A DNA stretch of 64,000 nt from Brevibacillus ruminantium (GTDB lineage: Bacteria > Bacillota > Bacilli > Brevibacillales > Brevibacillaceae): the NCBI RefSeq assembly GCF_023746555.1, contig NZ_CP098755.1, forward strand, positions 1,747,001 through 1,811,000, in the 5' to 3' direction. The notes under the pieces were generated by a model. It was given only the letters and a program-made list of their open reading frames with translations, did no database searches and had not been told where the DNA came from. This document shows, one piece after another, positions 34,963 to 43,597 of this stretch. The number at the start of each line of letters is the position of its first letter. The stretch's first letter is position 1. A program made the translations under genes and the position numbers.

Positions 34963-35472
34963 TTACTTTTTCAGCAAGAAGGTTTGGTGCACGCTCCAGA
35001 TGCCATCCTCAAGCTCGTAAACCAGGTGGAAGCGATCAATTTCCGAGTCGAGATCAAATTTGACCATGCTGAGCTGCCCAGTAATGTCCCGCAATTCATC
35101 GTTGGAGAGCTCACGTCCGATGGTGAGATGCGGTACGAAGGCATAGGCTTCTTTTTCCTGGAAGACTCGTTCCAGGATTTTTTCGTGAAGTTGTTCGAAT
35201 GGTTCTTTGTTTTGAACCGCCAAGTAAATGACATTGTTAGTCGGATGGAACGACGATACCCGATGAAACTGGGCAGTAAAGCTCTCGGTTGAGTTCGCGA
35301 CCAGCTCCAAATGACTTACCAGATGAGGCAGCTGGGATTCATCGAGTTCAAACGCCTCTTTCAGGCGAATATACGGCGGAATTAAGGAGTATGCAGGATC
35401 GTAACGTTTTCGGTAGGAATTGGCCACTTCTTGCACCTTGCTGGATGGAAATACTACGATACTGTACTTCAT
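34963..35472 (-). CDS. yjcG: YjcG-like 2H phosphoesterase
   Basis: 169 residues from ATG 35472, with a GAGGAGGG box. The N-terminal MKYSIVVFPSSKVQEVANSY and the second motif HLTIGREL near residue 115 fit the YjcG branch of the 2H superfamily; the first motif is the degenerate HRVSSFHP. These proteins are predicted to process 2',3'-cyclic phosphate or nucleotide phosphodiesters. It lies between the YjcF-like and YjcH-like genes. Confidence 0.88.
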   Translation of the reverse strand: MKYSIVVFPSSKVQEVANSYRKRYDPAYSLIPPYIRLKEAFELDESQLPHLVSHLELVANSTESFTAQFHRVSSFHPTNNVIYLAVQNKEPFEQLHEKILERVFQEKEAYAFVPHLTIGRELSNDELRDITGQLSMVKFDLDSEIDRFHLVYELEDGIWSVHQTFLLKK

Positions 35473-35615
35473 TCGAATCCCTCCTCTATCATTTTTTTCG
35501 GCGTTGGGCAAAAACGAATAAACTTATTTTAACAGAAAATTCTCCATTTGTGTAATGTTATGCGCCGGCCCGTATATTCCTCTCAGCTAGGGACAGACTG
35601 TTAAGGAGCAGGGAG

Positions 35616-35786
35616 GTGCTTTCTACAGGCATGAAAACAGCTATGATGATCATTTTTATTTTCCTTGTTCTTCTGCTGCTGTCCCTCCTTACCTTTTCCC
35701 TCATCACTGCCATTCGGAAAACCGAGTTCGATGAGGCATTGGTCTCCCCGGGAAAAGAGGAAGGTCCTCAGGAAGAACAAACTTAG
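35616..35786 (+). CDS. Small single-pass membrane protein (56 aa)
   Basis: A frame of 56 residues, preferably from GTG 35616, which has an AAGGAG box 7 bp upstream; ATG 35631 is the alternative. It has one strong hydrophobic helix (TAMMIIFIFLVLLLLSLLTF) and an acidic Gln/Glu-rich tail. It sits between yjcG-like and yjcH-like genes but on the opposite strand, which breaks the B. subtilis order. Function unknown. Confidence 0.55.
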   Translation: MLSTGMKTAMMIIFIFLVLLLLSLLTFSLITAIRKTEFDEALVSPGKEEGPQEEQT

Positions 35787-35792
35787 GTAAGT

Positions 35793-36497
35793 TTACCCGA
35801 AAAGGCCAAGAAGAATGCGCCGCAGGTTTGCTTGCCAATAGCCCCAAGTGTGGTCACCCGCAAAGGTCTTATAGGCCAGGGTGACCGTTTTTGTTTGCAA
35901 AATGTCGCGCAGGCTCTCGTTGCTTTGCAGCAGATTGAGGGGGCCGCGTTTTGTGTCTACAGCGGTTTCTTCGAGTCCCACCTCCAGGTAAATGTGTAGG
36001 GGAACAGTTAGGTCGATCTCCCGCACTCGTCGGTTGAGCTCGTCGTCCATCGCAGCGGACTGGCAGGCAACCTGGCCAAAGGTATGCGGATAGGAGAGAG
36101 CGGTAAACAGGGAAACGACGCCACCGAGTGACTCCCCGAGCAGCGTTCGCGCCGAGCCAAGCGGATGGGTCGAGTAGCGGCTGTCGATCGCGCCGACCAC
36201 CTCGTCGGCCAGAAAGCGCAGGTATGCCTGGTGCTGCCCCCCGTCCGGATGGTACCGGTCGTACCGCAGGGATTTGTCCACCGGAAGAAAAACGGCGATC
36301 AGGTCTGGAATTTCTTTCGCCTGGTGCATTTCTTCGAGCAAGGTAGCCAAGCGGCCCATGGACAGGTAGTCTTGTCCGTCCTGGACGTACAGGACGGGGT
36401 AGGAATAGAGCGGGGAGTAGCGCTCGGGCAAGTAGACGAGAAACTTCTCTTGCGTCCCCAGGTGCTTGCTTGCGAGGATCAGTTCTTCAAGGGCCAC
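35793..36497 (-). CDS. Esterase-fold alpha/beta hydrolase (YjcH-like)
   Basis: A 234-residue protein of the putative esterase (PF00756, enterochelin esterase/antigen 85) family. The nucleophile elbow reads LLGESLGGV near residue 118. Catalytic Asp/Glu candidates lie in YLEVGLEETAVD, and the histidine is in FAGDHTWGYW near residue 217. YPVLYVQDGQDYLSMG is a typical N-terminal landmark. It ends 7 bp from the stop of the small membrane gene on the other strand. Substrate unknown. Confidence 0.85.
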   Translation of the reverse strand: MALEELILASKHLGTQEKFLVYLPERYSPLYSYPVLYVQDGQDYLSMGRLATLLEEMHQAKEIPDLIAVFLPVDKSLRYDRYHPDGGQHQAYLRFLADEVVGAIDSRYSTHPLGSARTLLGESLGGVVSLFTALSYPHTFGQVACQSAAMDDELNRRVREIDLTVPLHIYLEVGLEETAVDTKRGPLNLLQSNESLRDILQTKTVTLAYKTFAGDHTWGYWQANLRRILLGLFG

Positions 36498-36555
36498 TGT
36501 GTCGTCCTCCTTTGGGCTTTGGGTTTTATTATACAGGATGGAGGGGGATGAGGGG

Positions 36556-36578
36556 GAGAGGTAGAGGTAGAGGTAGAG
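36556..36578. repeat. Short AGAGGT tandem repeat
   Basis: About three and a half copies of AGAGGT lie in the purine-rich gap between the esterase and phosphatase genes. It is a simple-sequence tract with no coding role seen. Confidence 0.7.
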
Positions 36579-36717
36579 CCTTGCGGCTCAAGGTTGGTGG
36601 GTGGAGGAAAGAGGGGCTGGTCTGTGTTTGACTAGCGAAGATTGTCGCAATTTTGTCTCCTTGTGATACTATGATAATTGAATGACGTCACTTATCGGTG
36701 GAAGGGGTTGTCAACAG

Positions 36718-37287
36718 ATGAAGAAGCAAGTACACAGCAGCGAAGTTAGAAAAGCCGCGCTGGATCGACTGGCAGAACGCGGTGTGCGCGTAGAGGATAT
36801 TGCTGAGATCGTCTACCTGATGCAGTCGCCGTATCATCCCGACCTGACCATGGAACCGTGCATCGAGAGCGTAAAAGCGGTATTGGAAAAAAGGGAGATG
36901 CAGCACGCCATCCTCGTCGGTATCGAGCTGGATACTTTGGCTGAGAGGGGAATGCTGTCTGAGCCGCTTCAGTCCATTATTGCGGCGGATGAGGGCTTGT
37001 TTGGCTGCGATGAAACCCTGGCGCTCGGTTCGGTGTTCGGGTACGGGAGCATTGCTGTCACGACATTTGGCCATTTGGATAAGCATAAAATGGGTGTCAT
37101 CAAGCAGTTGGACACTAAGACGGCAGGTGGCAAGGTGCATACTTTCCTCGACGATCTGGTAGCGAGCGTGGCCGCCAATGCCTCCAGCCGGATGGCTCAC
37201 CGTCTCCGGGATGAGCAGGAGGAAGCGGAAAGACTGCACAACGAAGAGATTCGCGTAGAAGGCAAAGCGGTGGATGAGGCTGGTTGA
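36718..37287 (+). CDS. pgpA: Phosphatidylglycerophosphatase A-type protein (YutG-like)
   Basis: 189 residues from ATG 36718, preceded by AAGGGGTTG. The helical PgpA fold is suggested by the N-terminal LAERGVRVEDIAEIVYLMQ, the central REMQHAILVGIELDTLAE and LGSVFGYGSIAVTTFG. Bacillales YutG proteins have this form and are thought to remove phosphate from phosphatidylglycerophosphate. The C-terminal 25 residues are a Glu/Arg-rich extension. TATGATAAT upstream at about 36668 is a candidate -10 region. Confidence 0.82.
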   Translation: MKKQVHSSEVRKAALDRLAERGVRVEDIAEIVYLMQSPYHPDLTMEPCIESVKAVLEKREMQHAILVGIELDTLAERGMLSEPLQSIIAADEGLFGCDETLALGSVFGYGSIAVTTFGHLDKHKMGVIKQLDTKTAGGKVHTFLDDLVASVAANASSRMAHRLRDEQEEAERLHNEEIRVEGKAVDEAG

Positions 37288-37326
37288 GTTTTAGCAACTT
37301 TGTGGGGGAGAAGAAGGAATAAGTTG

Positions 37327-37363
37327 GGGGGCATCCCTTTCGGGATGCTCCGTTGGATTTTGG
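37327..37363 (+). terminator. Rho-independent terminator
   Basis: GGGGCATCCC pairs with GGGATGCTCC around a TTTC loop, followed by a T-rich tract. It ends the PgpA-type transcript. Confidence 0.75.
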
Positions 37364-37424
37364 GTGGTTTTAGAAGGAAGTATGATGGTGGTAAAAATTT
37401 TTACTGGAATTTTTGATTTTCCTC

Positions 37425-37453
37425 TTGAAAACGGAAATGAAATCCTGTATATT
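37425..37453 (+). promoter_or_regulatory. Promoter of the tRNA pair
   Basis: TTGAAA (37425-37430) and TATATT (37448-37453) are spaced by 17 bp, and the first tRNA begins 30 bp further on. Confidence 0.75.
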
Positions 37454-37483
37454 AAATCTTGTGATCGACGTCCGGTACGATTC

Positions 37484-37560
37484 GGGCCCTTAGCTCAGTT
37501 GGTCAGAGCGGTCGGCTCATAACCGATTGGTCGTAGGTTCGAGTCCTACAGGGCCCACCA
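37484..37560 (+). tRNA. tRNA with CAU anticodon (elongator Met, or Ile2 if lysidine-modified)
   Basis: 77 nt with a seven-pair acceptor stem (GGGCCCT/AGGGCCC), D-arm AGCTCAGTTGG, anticodon loop CTCATAA, T-arm GGTTCGAGTCC and an encoded CCA. CAU can read Met or, after lysidine formation, AUA Ile; the acceptor stem cannot settle which. It is not initiator tRNA, because the first pair is a full G-C match. Confidence 0.93.
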
Positions 37561-37595
37561 TTGAACGCTTTGGTGACATCACAACTATATCCCAT

Positions 37596-37671
37596 GATCC
37601 GGTAGCTCAGTTGGGAGAGCACCATCTTGACAGGGTGGGGGTCGCTGGTTCGAACCCAGTCCGGATCACCA
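37596..37671 (+). tRNA. tRNA-Val (GAC)
   Basis: 76 nt with acceptor stem GATCCGG/CCGGATC, D-arm AGCTCAGTTGGGAGAGC, anticodon loop TTGACAG (anticodon GAC), T-arm GGTTCGAACCC and an encoded CCA. Its 3' end is followed by an integrase remnant and the AT-rich island, so it is the probable integration site. Confidence 0.95.
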
Positions 37672-37685
37672 TATAACGAATGTTG

Positions 37686-37712
37686 AAACCCTTGATTACC
37701 AAGGGTTTTTCT
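37686..37712 (+). terminator. Terminator of the tRNA transcript
   Basis: AAACCCTTG pairs with CAAGGGTTT around a short loop, followed by T5CTTG. It lies 15 bp after tRNA-Val. Confidence 0.87.
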
Positions 37713-37798
37713 TGTTTTATATCGGTAATTTAACCCAGCTCAAAGCAAAAGAACTGGGTCAACAACCGTCTTTGGTGCCATTTTGGTGACATAGCTCA

Positions 37799-38915
37799 TC
37801 AAGCTTGTTTTTTGAACAAGGCTTGGCTTATTGCATTCGCTGCCTCGACCTGCATGCTCGGCTGAATATGACTGTACGTGTCAAGAGTCATTCTCGTATC
37901 AGTATGGCCTAAGCGATCAGCAACTACTTTGATGTGAATCCCTTGTTTAAGCAATAAGGTTGCATGCGTATGTCGCAGATCGTGGAAGCGGATCGGAGCC
38001 ACTCCAGCTTGCTCGATCAATCGTTTCCAGGTTCTCGTTAGGTTACGCGGGATAACTGGCGTACCGACTGATGTACATACAACCAGATCGTGGTCCACAT
38101 ACTTGTCTCCTGCTTGTAGTTTCTCCTGGATGATCAGGCTTCGGTGCTTCCTTAATGCTAAGAGAGTTTCAGTCGGGAGGTGTATGGCGCGGATACTTGA
38201 TTTAGTTTTTGCTTCGGTTTGCAGCTCCTTACCGTCATGGCTTAGTGTCTGACTGATACTCAAGCTGCAATTTTCAAAATCAAGATCCTTCCAACGGAGA
38301 CCGAGAATCTCTCCCTGCCGCATTCCTGTAGTAATTGCAAGAAGGAAGGCAACGTATAGACGTTCTTCTTGTGCTGTAGCAAGAAATTTTTCTACCTCAT
38401 TTACATCCCATACCTTCATTTCCTGTTTGGAAATGCGAGGCTTCTCCACTAACTCCATGGGATTACGTGCTATCATATCCAGTTTCTTAGCCTTTTCCAG
38501 CGATCCGTTCAGCACGTCGATGACCTTTTTGATATAGGAAGTAGCAAACCCTTTTTCACACAAGGAGTTCACAAACTTCTGAAGTGTAAAAGGGTTGAGT
38601 TGTTGAATGGATAGTGTGCCAAGTTCGGGAATGATATGTGAGTTGCAGATCGTCACATAGTTCGTGAACGTCTGTCTCCTAACGCTATTTCGTTTGTTTT
38701 CAAGCCATTCTGTCAGGAAGTCCTTGAAAAGCATCTTTACAGGCTCAATATAGGAGCCTGAGTTGACCTAGTTGATGACCTTGGCTAGTGCGGCTTCGGC
38801 TAGCTTCTTTGTTTCAAAACCCCGCTGCTTCTTCCGTTTGCGCTTATCATCGGCTCCTTTTCCCATATCCACGACAAAGTACCACAAACTTCCTTCTGGA
38901 TTGTCAACACCAAAC
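37799..38915 (-). pseudogene. Phage/ICE-type tyrosine integrase, disrupted
   Basis: The 311-residue open part from ATG 38734 keeps the core-binding domain and the complete catalytic set: R in TTGMRQGEILGLRW, HDLRHTHATLL, H in DRLGHTDTRMT and the Tyr in DTYSHI. Upstream in the same frame the missing arm-binding (AP2-like) domain continues (SLWYFVVDMGKGADDKRKR, then FETKKLAEAALAKVIN), but one TAG at about 38770 separates it. The extreme 5' end is cut by the IS3 element at 38916. So the gene carries both a nonsense mutation and an insertion. The shortened form might retain some recombinase chemistry but probably not normal site choice. Confidence 0.85.
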
Positions 38916-39757
38916 TAGACAGATTTCTTAAGTGCAACTTCTTTGTACGCTATAGGACTCAGATAACCTAATGTGGAATGAATCCTTGTTTCGTTAAACC
39001 ATTTTATATAGATTCCCAGCTCCTTTTTTAACTGAGCTAACGATTCAAACTGACGATTTCTCACGAACTCCGCTTTGATCAGCTTAAAGGTTGCCTCTGC
39101 CACTGCATTATCATAGGGGCAGCCTTTCATACTTAGTGAGCGTTTGATATTGAACGTATTGATCACATCATCAATCGTAAGATTTTTAAACTCACTGCCA
39201 CGATCCGAGTGAAAAAGCTGAATTTGGCGCAGATCTCCTTTTACGCTTGCAAATGCTTGATAGACGAGTGCGGCATCTTTGAATTTTCCGCAGCTGTGAC
39301 CGATAATCTCCCGATTAAACAAGTCCACAAGCAAGCAAATATAGTGCCATTTGTTTGCGACTCGAACGTAGGTCAAGTCACTCACAACAGCTTCGAGAGG
39401 TGCTTCTTTCACAAACTCGCGATTCAGTTCGTTCTGAATTGGCGATTCGTTACATGACGACACATTCGGTTTATACTGTGCAACCGTGTAGACCGAAACC
39501 AGAGCGTTTTTCTTCATCAAACGTCCAATGCGCCGTCTGGAAACCGTCAGTCCCTCTTTGTGAAGTTTTGCTTTGATCTTTCTTGCTCCATAAACGCGCT
39601 GATTCTCTTCAAAAATACGGATAATTGCTTGTTCCACCTCATCATCATCGATAGATGATGGCTCTTTACTCTCGTAGTAGTAGGTACTCCGATTGACCTG
39701 GAGGATCTTGCACATGGCCAATACGGAATACTGATGAGCGTTTTGCTGGATTACCAT
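38915..39757 (-). CDS. IS3-family transposase OrfB (DDE integrase domain)
   Basis: A 280-residue rve-type integrase. The helix-turn-helix-like N-terminus has RVYGARKIKAKLHKEGL, then the catalytic residues: D in VVSDLTYVRV, D in FHSDRGSEF and E in AEATFKLIKAEF. Its ATG overlaps the OrfA stop as TAATG next to an A-rich run, so it is made either by coupled re-initiation or by -1 frameshifting after AAAATAA. Both frames look intact, so the element may be active. Confidence 0.92.
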   Translation of the reverse strand: MVIQQNAHQYSVLAMCKILQVNRSTYYYESKEPSSIDDDEVEQAIIRIFEENQRVYGARKIKAKLHKEGLTVSRRRIGRLMKKNALVSVYTVAQYKPNVSSCNESPIQNELNREFVKEAPLEAVVSDLTYVRVANKWHYICLLVDLFNREIIGHSCGKFKDAALVYQAFASVKGDLRQIQLFHSDRGSEFKNLTIDDVINTFNIKRSLSMKGCPYDNAVAEATFKLIKAEFVRNRQFESLAQLKKELGIYIKWFNETRIHSTLGYLSPIAYKEVALKKSV

Positions 39758-40103
39758 TATTTTCGTCCGAAGATCAGCGCCGCTTGCTTTAAAATATCGT
39801 TCTCCATCTTCAGTCGTTGATTTTCCTTACGTAGCTGAAGTAGCTCGTTTTGTTCATCTGTACGGTTATCGCTTTCTTTGAAGGAACCGGTGGTTCTACT
39901 CTGTTTTACCCAACGATCAAATGCAGATGCACTCAGATCGTATTCTCTCAAAATATCTGCACGTGGTTTGCCGTTCTCATAAAGTTGAACCATTTGCTGC
40001 TTGAACTCATCTGTAAATGCTCGACGCTCACGTTTAGCCATGACATTCTCTCCGTCCTTTTTCGATTTGTTTCTAATCTACTAGACCTTAAGAGAACTGT
40101 CCA
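38916..40103 (-). mobile_element. IS3-family insertion sequence with orfA/orfB
   Basis: About 1.19 kb bounded by imperfect inverted repeats: TAGACAGATTTCTTAAG at the left, and TGGACAGTTCTCTTAAG reading inward from the right. It carries two overlapping transposase frames. The flanks (AAC and ATT) show no target duplication, so a deletion or rearrangement may have followed insertion. It truncates the integrase gene. Confidence 0.85.
39757..40041 (-). CDS. IS3-family transposase OrfA (HTH_Tnp_1)
   Basis: A 94-residue protein with an N-terminal helix-turn-helix (FTDEFKQQMVQLYENGK, then LREYDLSASAFDRWVKQ) and a C-terminal leucine-zipper-like coil (ELLQLRKENQRLKMENDIL). It binds the element's ends and supplies the DNA-binding half of the OrfAB transposase. 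It is complete and is followed in the -1 frame by OrfB. Confidence 0.92.
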   Translation of the reverse strand: MAKRERRAFTDEFKQQMVQLYENGKPRADILREYDLSASAFDRWVKQSRTTGSFKESDNRTDEQNELLQLRKENQRLKMENDILKQAALIFGRK

Positions 40104-40511
40104 ATTCAGTGTAGCCGATTCACCATTTTGGATATGAGAGGTTTGAATGCCGCCTTTACTATAGAGGGTGGCTTGTTATTGTTTATAGAAGCCCTTAGAA
40201 AACTTTACAGAACGTCGTAGTATAGAGGGGTGGGTGCCGAATGATTTGCTTTTGTTATTGCTATGAAGTTTACCCTCGTTTTGCCTACAGTAAATTTTTC
40301 TGAAATAGCTGTGTACGTACATCTTTTTCATAGACATAAAAAATTCCAACTGTAGTTATCTAAATTTTCATATAATATAAAGAGTATTTTACACTCTAAA
40401 ATGACGCTATTCCTAAAAATATTTGGGACTTTTGGTGGGATTTAGAGGAAAATAACCTTTTTTGTCGAAAGTCTATTGGCAAAACCTTCCTAGAACACTG
40501 GAGGACCAGCC
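40104..40511. other. Gene-free 408-bp AT-rich stretch upstream of Hachiman
   Basis: No gene is supported here. The right part holds a TATAAT at 40371-40376 followed by more A/T, the best candidate promoter for the hamAB pair though without a good -35 box, and a GGAGG box at 40500-40504 before hamA. The left part is the flank of the IS3 insertion and may contain integrase or attachment-region debris. Confidence 0.55.
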
Positions 40512-41375
40512 ATGAAGCAACTTAAAATAAGAGCTAAAAATCTAATTTATAAATTTGATGTTAGTCATACATTTGTAAAAACAGAAAAGACAGCAATGAC
40601 TCTTAATTATGAGGATGGAAAATATCGGCAGAAGGAACTGGTTAGAATTATCAGAGAAACAGTCGTTCATTTTGCCTTAACTAAGGAAGAGATTCGAAAG
40701 TATAAAGAGGATGATGATTTCGGCGAGATGCAAAGGAAGGCTTGGGAGCGAATTTCAAAAGCTCATAAAAACTCGAAAGGTGATTTTGGGGAGCTATTAC
40801 TCTTCATATTGCTAAGTATATTCTTTCCATCAGAGAAATTTGTGACAAAGGTTAGACTACGAAGTTCGACAAAGGAACAGATAAAAGGATTCGATTGTGC
40901 CCATTTTTCTATTGAAGATGGAGAGGTAATTCTATGGCTTGGTGAAGCTAAATTTCATAATAGGTTTAGTAATGCTATTAGTGGGGCGATTGATTCTATA
41001 AAGGAACATTGCAATATCGACTACCTTAGGGATGAAATAAGCATTTTAGGTTCCAATATTGAATTAAATGAAGAATTTCAAGAATATGAAAAAATAAATA
41101 ATATACTCAATGGTGGAGTTACTTTAGATAAAATTAAAATAAGAATACCAGTTCTATTAACATATGACTGCAATGTAATTCCTAAACATCAGGATATTGA
41201 AGATGCACTATTTATTGAGGAGATGACCGAAGAGTTCATAAGTAAATATAAAAACATTGATTCACAACAACTCTCTCTAAAACCAAATATTGAAGTTTTA
41301 TTTATTATTGTCCCATTTGAATCAGTAAGTGAAATTAAAGAAGAAATTCAAAAATTGGAAGAGGCGATGAGATGA
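40512..41375 (+). CDS. hamA: Hachiman defence nuclease HamA (DUF1837)
   Basis: The 287-residue protein has the DUF1837 layout: a helical N-terminal part (KGDFGELLLFILLSIFFPSE near residue 97) and a PD-(D/E)XK-like core, FDCAHFSIEDGEVILWLGEAK at residues 127-149, giving D, E and K. It is followed 4 bp into overlap (ATGA) by a large helicase, which is the diagnostic pair of Hachiman. In studied systems HamA is a nuclease held inactive by HamB and released on DNA damage during phage infection. GGAGG precedes the ATG. Confidence 0.9.
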   Translation: MKQLKIRAKNLIYKFDVSHTFVKTEKTAMTLNYEDGKYRQKELVRIIRETVVHFALTKEEIRKYKEDDDFGEMQRKAWERISKAHKNSKGDFGELLLFILLSIFFPSEKFVTKVRLRSSTKEQIKGFDCAHFSIEDGEVILWLGEAKFHNRFSNAISGAIDSIKEHCNIDYLRDEISILGSNIELNEEFQEYEKINNILNGGVTLDKIKIRIPVLLTYDCNVIPKHQDIEDALFIEEMTEEFISKYKNIDSQQLSLKPNIEVLFIIVPFESVSEIKEEIQKLEEAMR

Positions 41376-43597
41376 ATCCGTTTATTAGCAAGGAAAAATT
41401 AGAAATCGCCAAAAAATTACTAGATAGATTAAAAAGATATGATGCTTTAGAGAATAAAGAATTCAGGACTATTTTGGAAACGGCTTATTATTTATTGTCA
41501 TCTAAAGATGATGAATACTATAATTTAGGGCTATCGATTATTTGTCATGTGGCTGAGAATAGGCCTACCGATGAATTTGTTCATCAACTACTCTTTGATT
41601 GTATTATTGAATCAAGAGTATTTCTGTATCATCAGATGTATAAAAAGTTGGATAGTAAATATGGTGAAACTATTGAACATGGGTCTTTTGACATGTTCAG
41701 CGAATCGTTTTACACACTAAACACTGGAACAGTATTGACACGCGACCAAAAACGTGTTTTTGAAGATTTTAAAAGGTTTAGAAGGCTTGTTGTTAGTGCC
41801 CCAACATCATTTGGAAAGTCTAGAATTATCTCAGAAATAATAACGCATAATTCATATAACAATATTGCAATTATATTACCGACAATAGCATTGTTAAACG
41901 AAACATATCTGTCATTAAGGAAAAATCCAGCAATTAGTCTAAGATATAAACTAATCAATACTCTAACTCAATCTTTTGGTGATTCTAGTAATATTTTTAT
42001 CCTCACACCGGAAAAAATGGACCTCTTGTTAGATTCATACCCACAATTAAATATAGATTTTTTTACAATGGATGAGATATACAAAATACAAGATGATGAC
42101 GACAGAAAGCATGTGTTTACTCATTGCTTGTATCGCCTTTCCAAAATGAACGCCGATTTTTATTTAATAGGACCTTATTTTCAAGATTTCAGTAAAAAGT
42201 TTTTAGAAAGAACAAACGCCAAATTTAGAAGATATTCGGCAGAAATTGTCCAAAAGGACACAATAGATATTTCAGTTATTAATTATCATGAAGAATTTAA
42301 TGTTTCCACACATAAATTTAAGAAATTAAAAGATAATGATAGAAATTTAATTAATATTGCCAAAAAAGTTGACGGGCAAACACTTGTATATTTGGGACGA
42401 AAAGATACGGTTGAAACAAGAGCAAAGAGACTTGCTGAAAAACTAGAAGGCTCTGAACAAAGTAGTGAACTTATAGATTATATTAAAACAACAATTAATG
42501 AAGATTGGTCTTTAGTTCACTGTCTACAAAAGGGGGTTGCTTTTCACCATAGTGCAATTCCTAAGTACATTCAAACAGAGATTGTAGACGCCTTTAATAA
42601 TGGAAGTATTGACATACTTGTTTGCACATCAACTCTTACAGAAGGGGTAAACACGTCTGCCAAAAATATTATGATTTTTGATAATACAAAAGGTGATAAA
42701 CCATTAACTGGATTTGATGTAAAGAATATAAAAGGCCGGGCAGGAAGATTTTTGTCCCATTTCGTAGGTAGGGTAATTGCTTTGGAACCACTAAGTGAGG
42801 AGAAAGATAAAGAGAGCATCGATTTTAGTTACTATGATAATAAAAGCCTCTCTCCTGAAGAAGCGATTCAAGTAGACAAAGGTGATTTATTTGATGAAAA
42901 TTTAAAAAATAGAAACGAAATGGAAAAAGTCTTAGGAGAGTGGAATATTCCAATTGAATTAATTAAGAGAAATAAATTTATTCCTATTCATAATCAAGTT
43001 TCATTAATTAACGAATTACGGTGCGATCCCAATATTATGCCATATCTATTATTTGCATCTATCTATCCCAAAAAAGAACAGTTTAATTTGATATTGTTCT
43101 TATGCCATCGTCACTTGTTTAACGATAAAGATAAGAATGATAGGAATTTCTGGTTGGGTAATCTAGGCAGGCTAACAAAATTTTATATTTATCGCTCACC
43201 TTCTCTGAAAGAATTAATAAACACTCAGAACGGTAAAAGTATCGATACAAAAGTGCGTAACGCATTCGCACTAATAAGTAAATATTTTGAGTTTGCATTA
43301 CCAAAATATTTTTCTACTTTCGAACAAATCTTCAATTTTGTCTATCGAGAGAAATATGGTGTTCAAGATGCGATTAGCTTAAAAGCCCTTATTACGAAGT
43401 TAGAATTTGGCTACGTTGATAAGCATGAAATTGCTCTTAAGGAAGCGGGAGTACCAGTGAATATTATCAACAAGATATCTAATGGGTTTCTTGATTGTGA
43501 TAGTATTGACAAAATTAAGGCTAAATTAGCTTTGAATCCAAATTTAACAGGGAACCTATCACAGTATGAAAAAAGGATTTTGGAAAAGTATATTTGA
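41372..43597 (+). CDS. hamB: Hachiman defence helicase HamB
   Basis: A 741-residue superfamily 2 helicase. Motif I reads APTSFGKSRI near residue 143, motif II MDEIYK near 233 (DEIY rather than DEAD), and motifs V-VI lie in LVCTSTLTEGVNTSAK and IKGRAGRFLS near 454. A long C-terminal helical domain follows. The start overlaps the hamA stop. Family work describes HamB as the sensor that detects aberrant DNA and frees HamA. Codon use is AT-rich like hamA, unlike the core genome. Confidence 0.9.
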   Translation: MNPFISKEKLEIAKKLLDRLKRYDALENKEFRTILETAYYLLSSKDDEYYNLGLSIICHVAENRPTDEFVHQLLFDCIIESRVFLYHQMYKKLDSKYGETIEHGSFDMFSESFYTLNTGTVLTRDQKRVFEDFKRFRRLVVSAPTSFGKSRIISEIITHNSYNNIAIILPTIALLNETYLSLRKNPAISLRYKLINTLTQSFGDSSNIFILTPEKMDLLLDSYPQLNIDFFTMDEIYKIQDDDDRKHVFTHCLYRLSKMNADFYLIGPYFQDFSKKFLERTNAKFRRYSAEIVQKDTIDISVINYHEEFNVSTHKFKKLKDNDRNLINIAKKVDGQTLVYLGRKDTVETRAKRLAEKLEGSEQSSELIDYIKTTINEDWSLVHCLQKGVAFHHSAIPKYIQTEIVDAFNNGSIDILVCTSTLTEGVNTSAKNIMIFDNTKGDKPLTGFDVKNIKGRAGRFLSHFVGRVIALEPLSEEKDKESIDFSYYDNKSLSPEEAIQVDKGDLFDENLKNRNEMEKVLGEWNIPIELIKRNKFIPIHNQVSLINELRCDPNIMPYLLFASIYPKKEQFNLILFLCHRHLFNDKDKNDRNFWLGNLGRLTKFYIYRSPSLKELINTQNGKSIDTKVRNAFALISKYFEFALPKYFSTFEQIFNFVYREKYGVQDAISLKALITKLEFGYVDKHEIALKEAGVPVNIINKISNGFLDCDSIDKIKAKLALNPNLTGNLSQYEKRILEKYI

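Noticed and set aside
38913-40106. Target site duplication around the first IS3 element
   Set aside because: Flanking triplets (AAC and ATT) differ, and no shift of the ends gives a matching 3-4-bp duplication.
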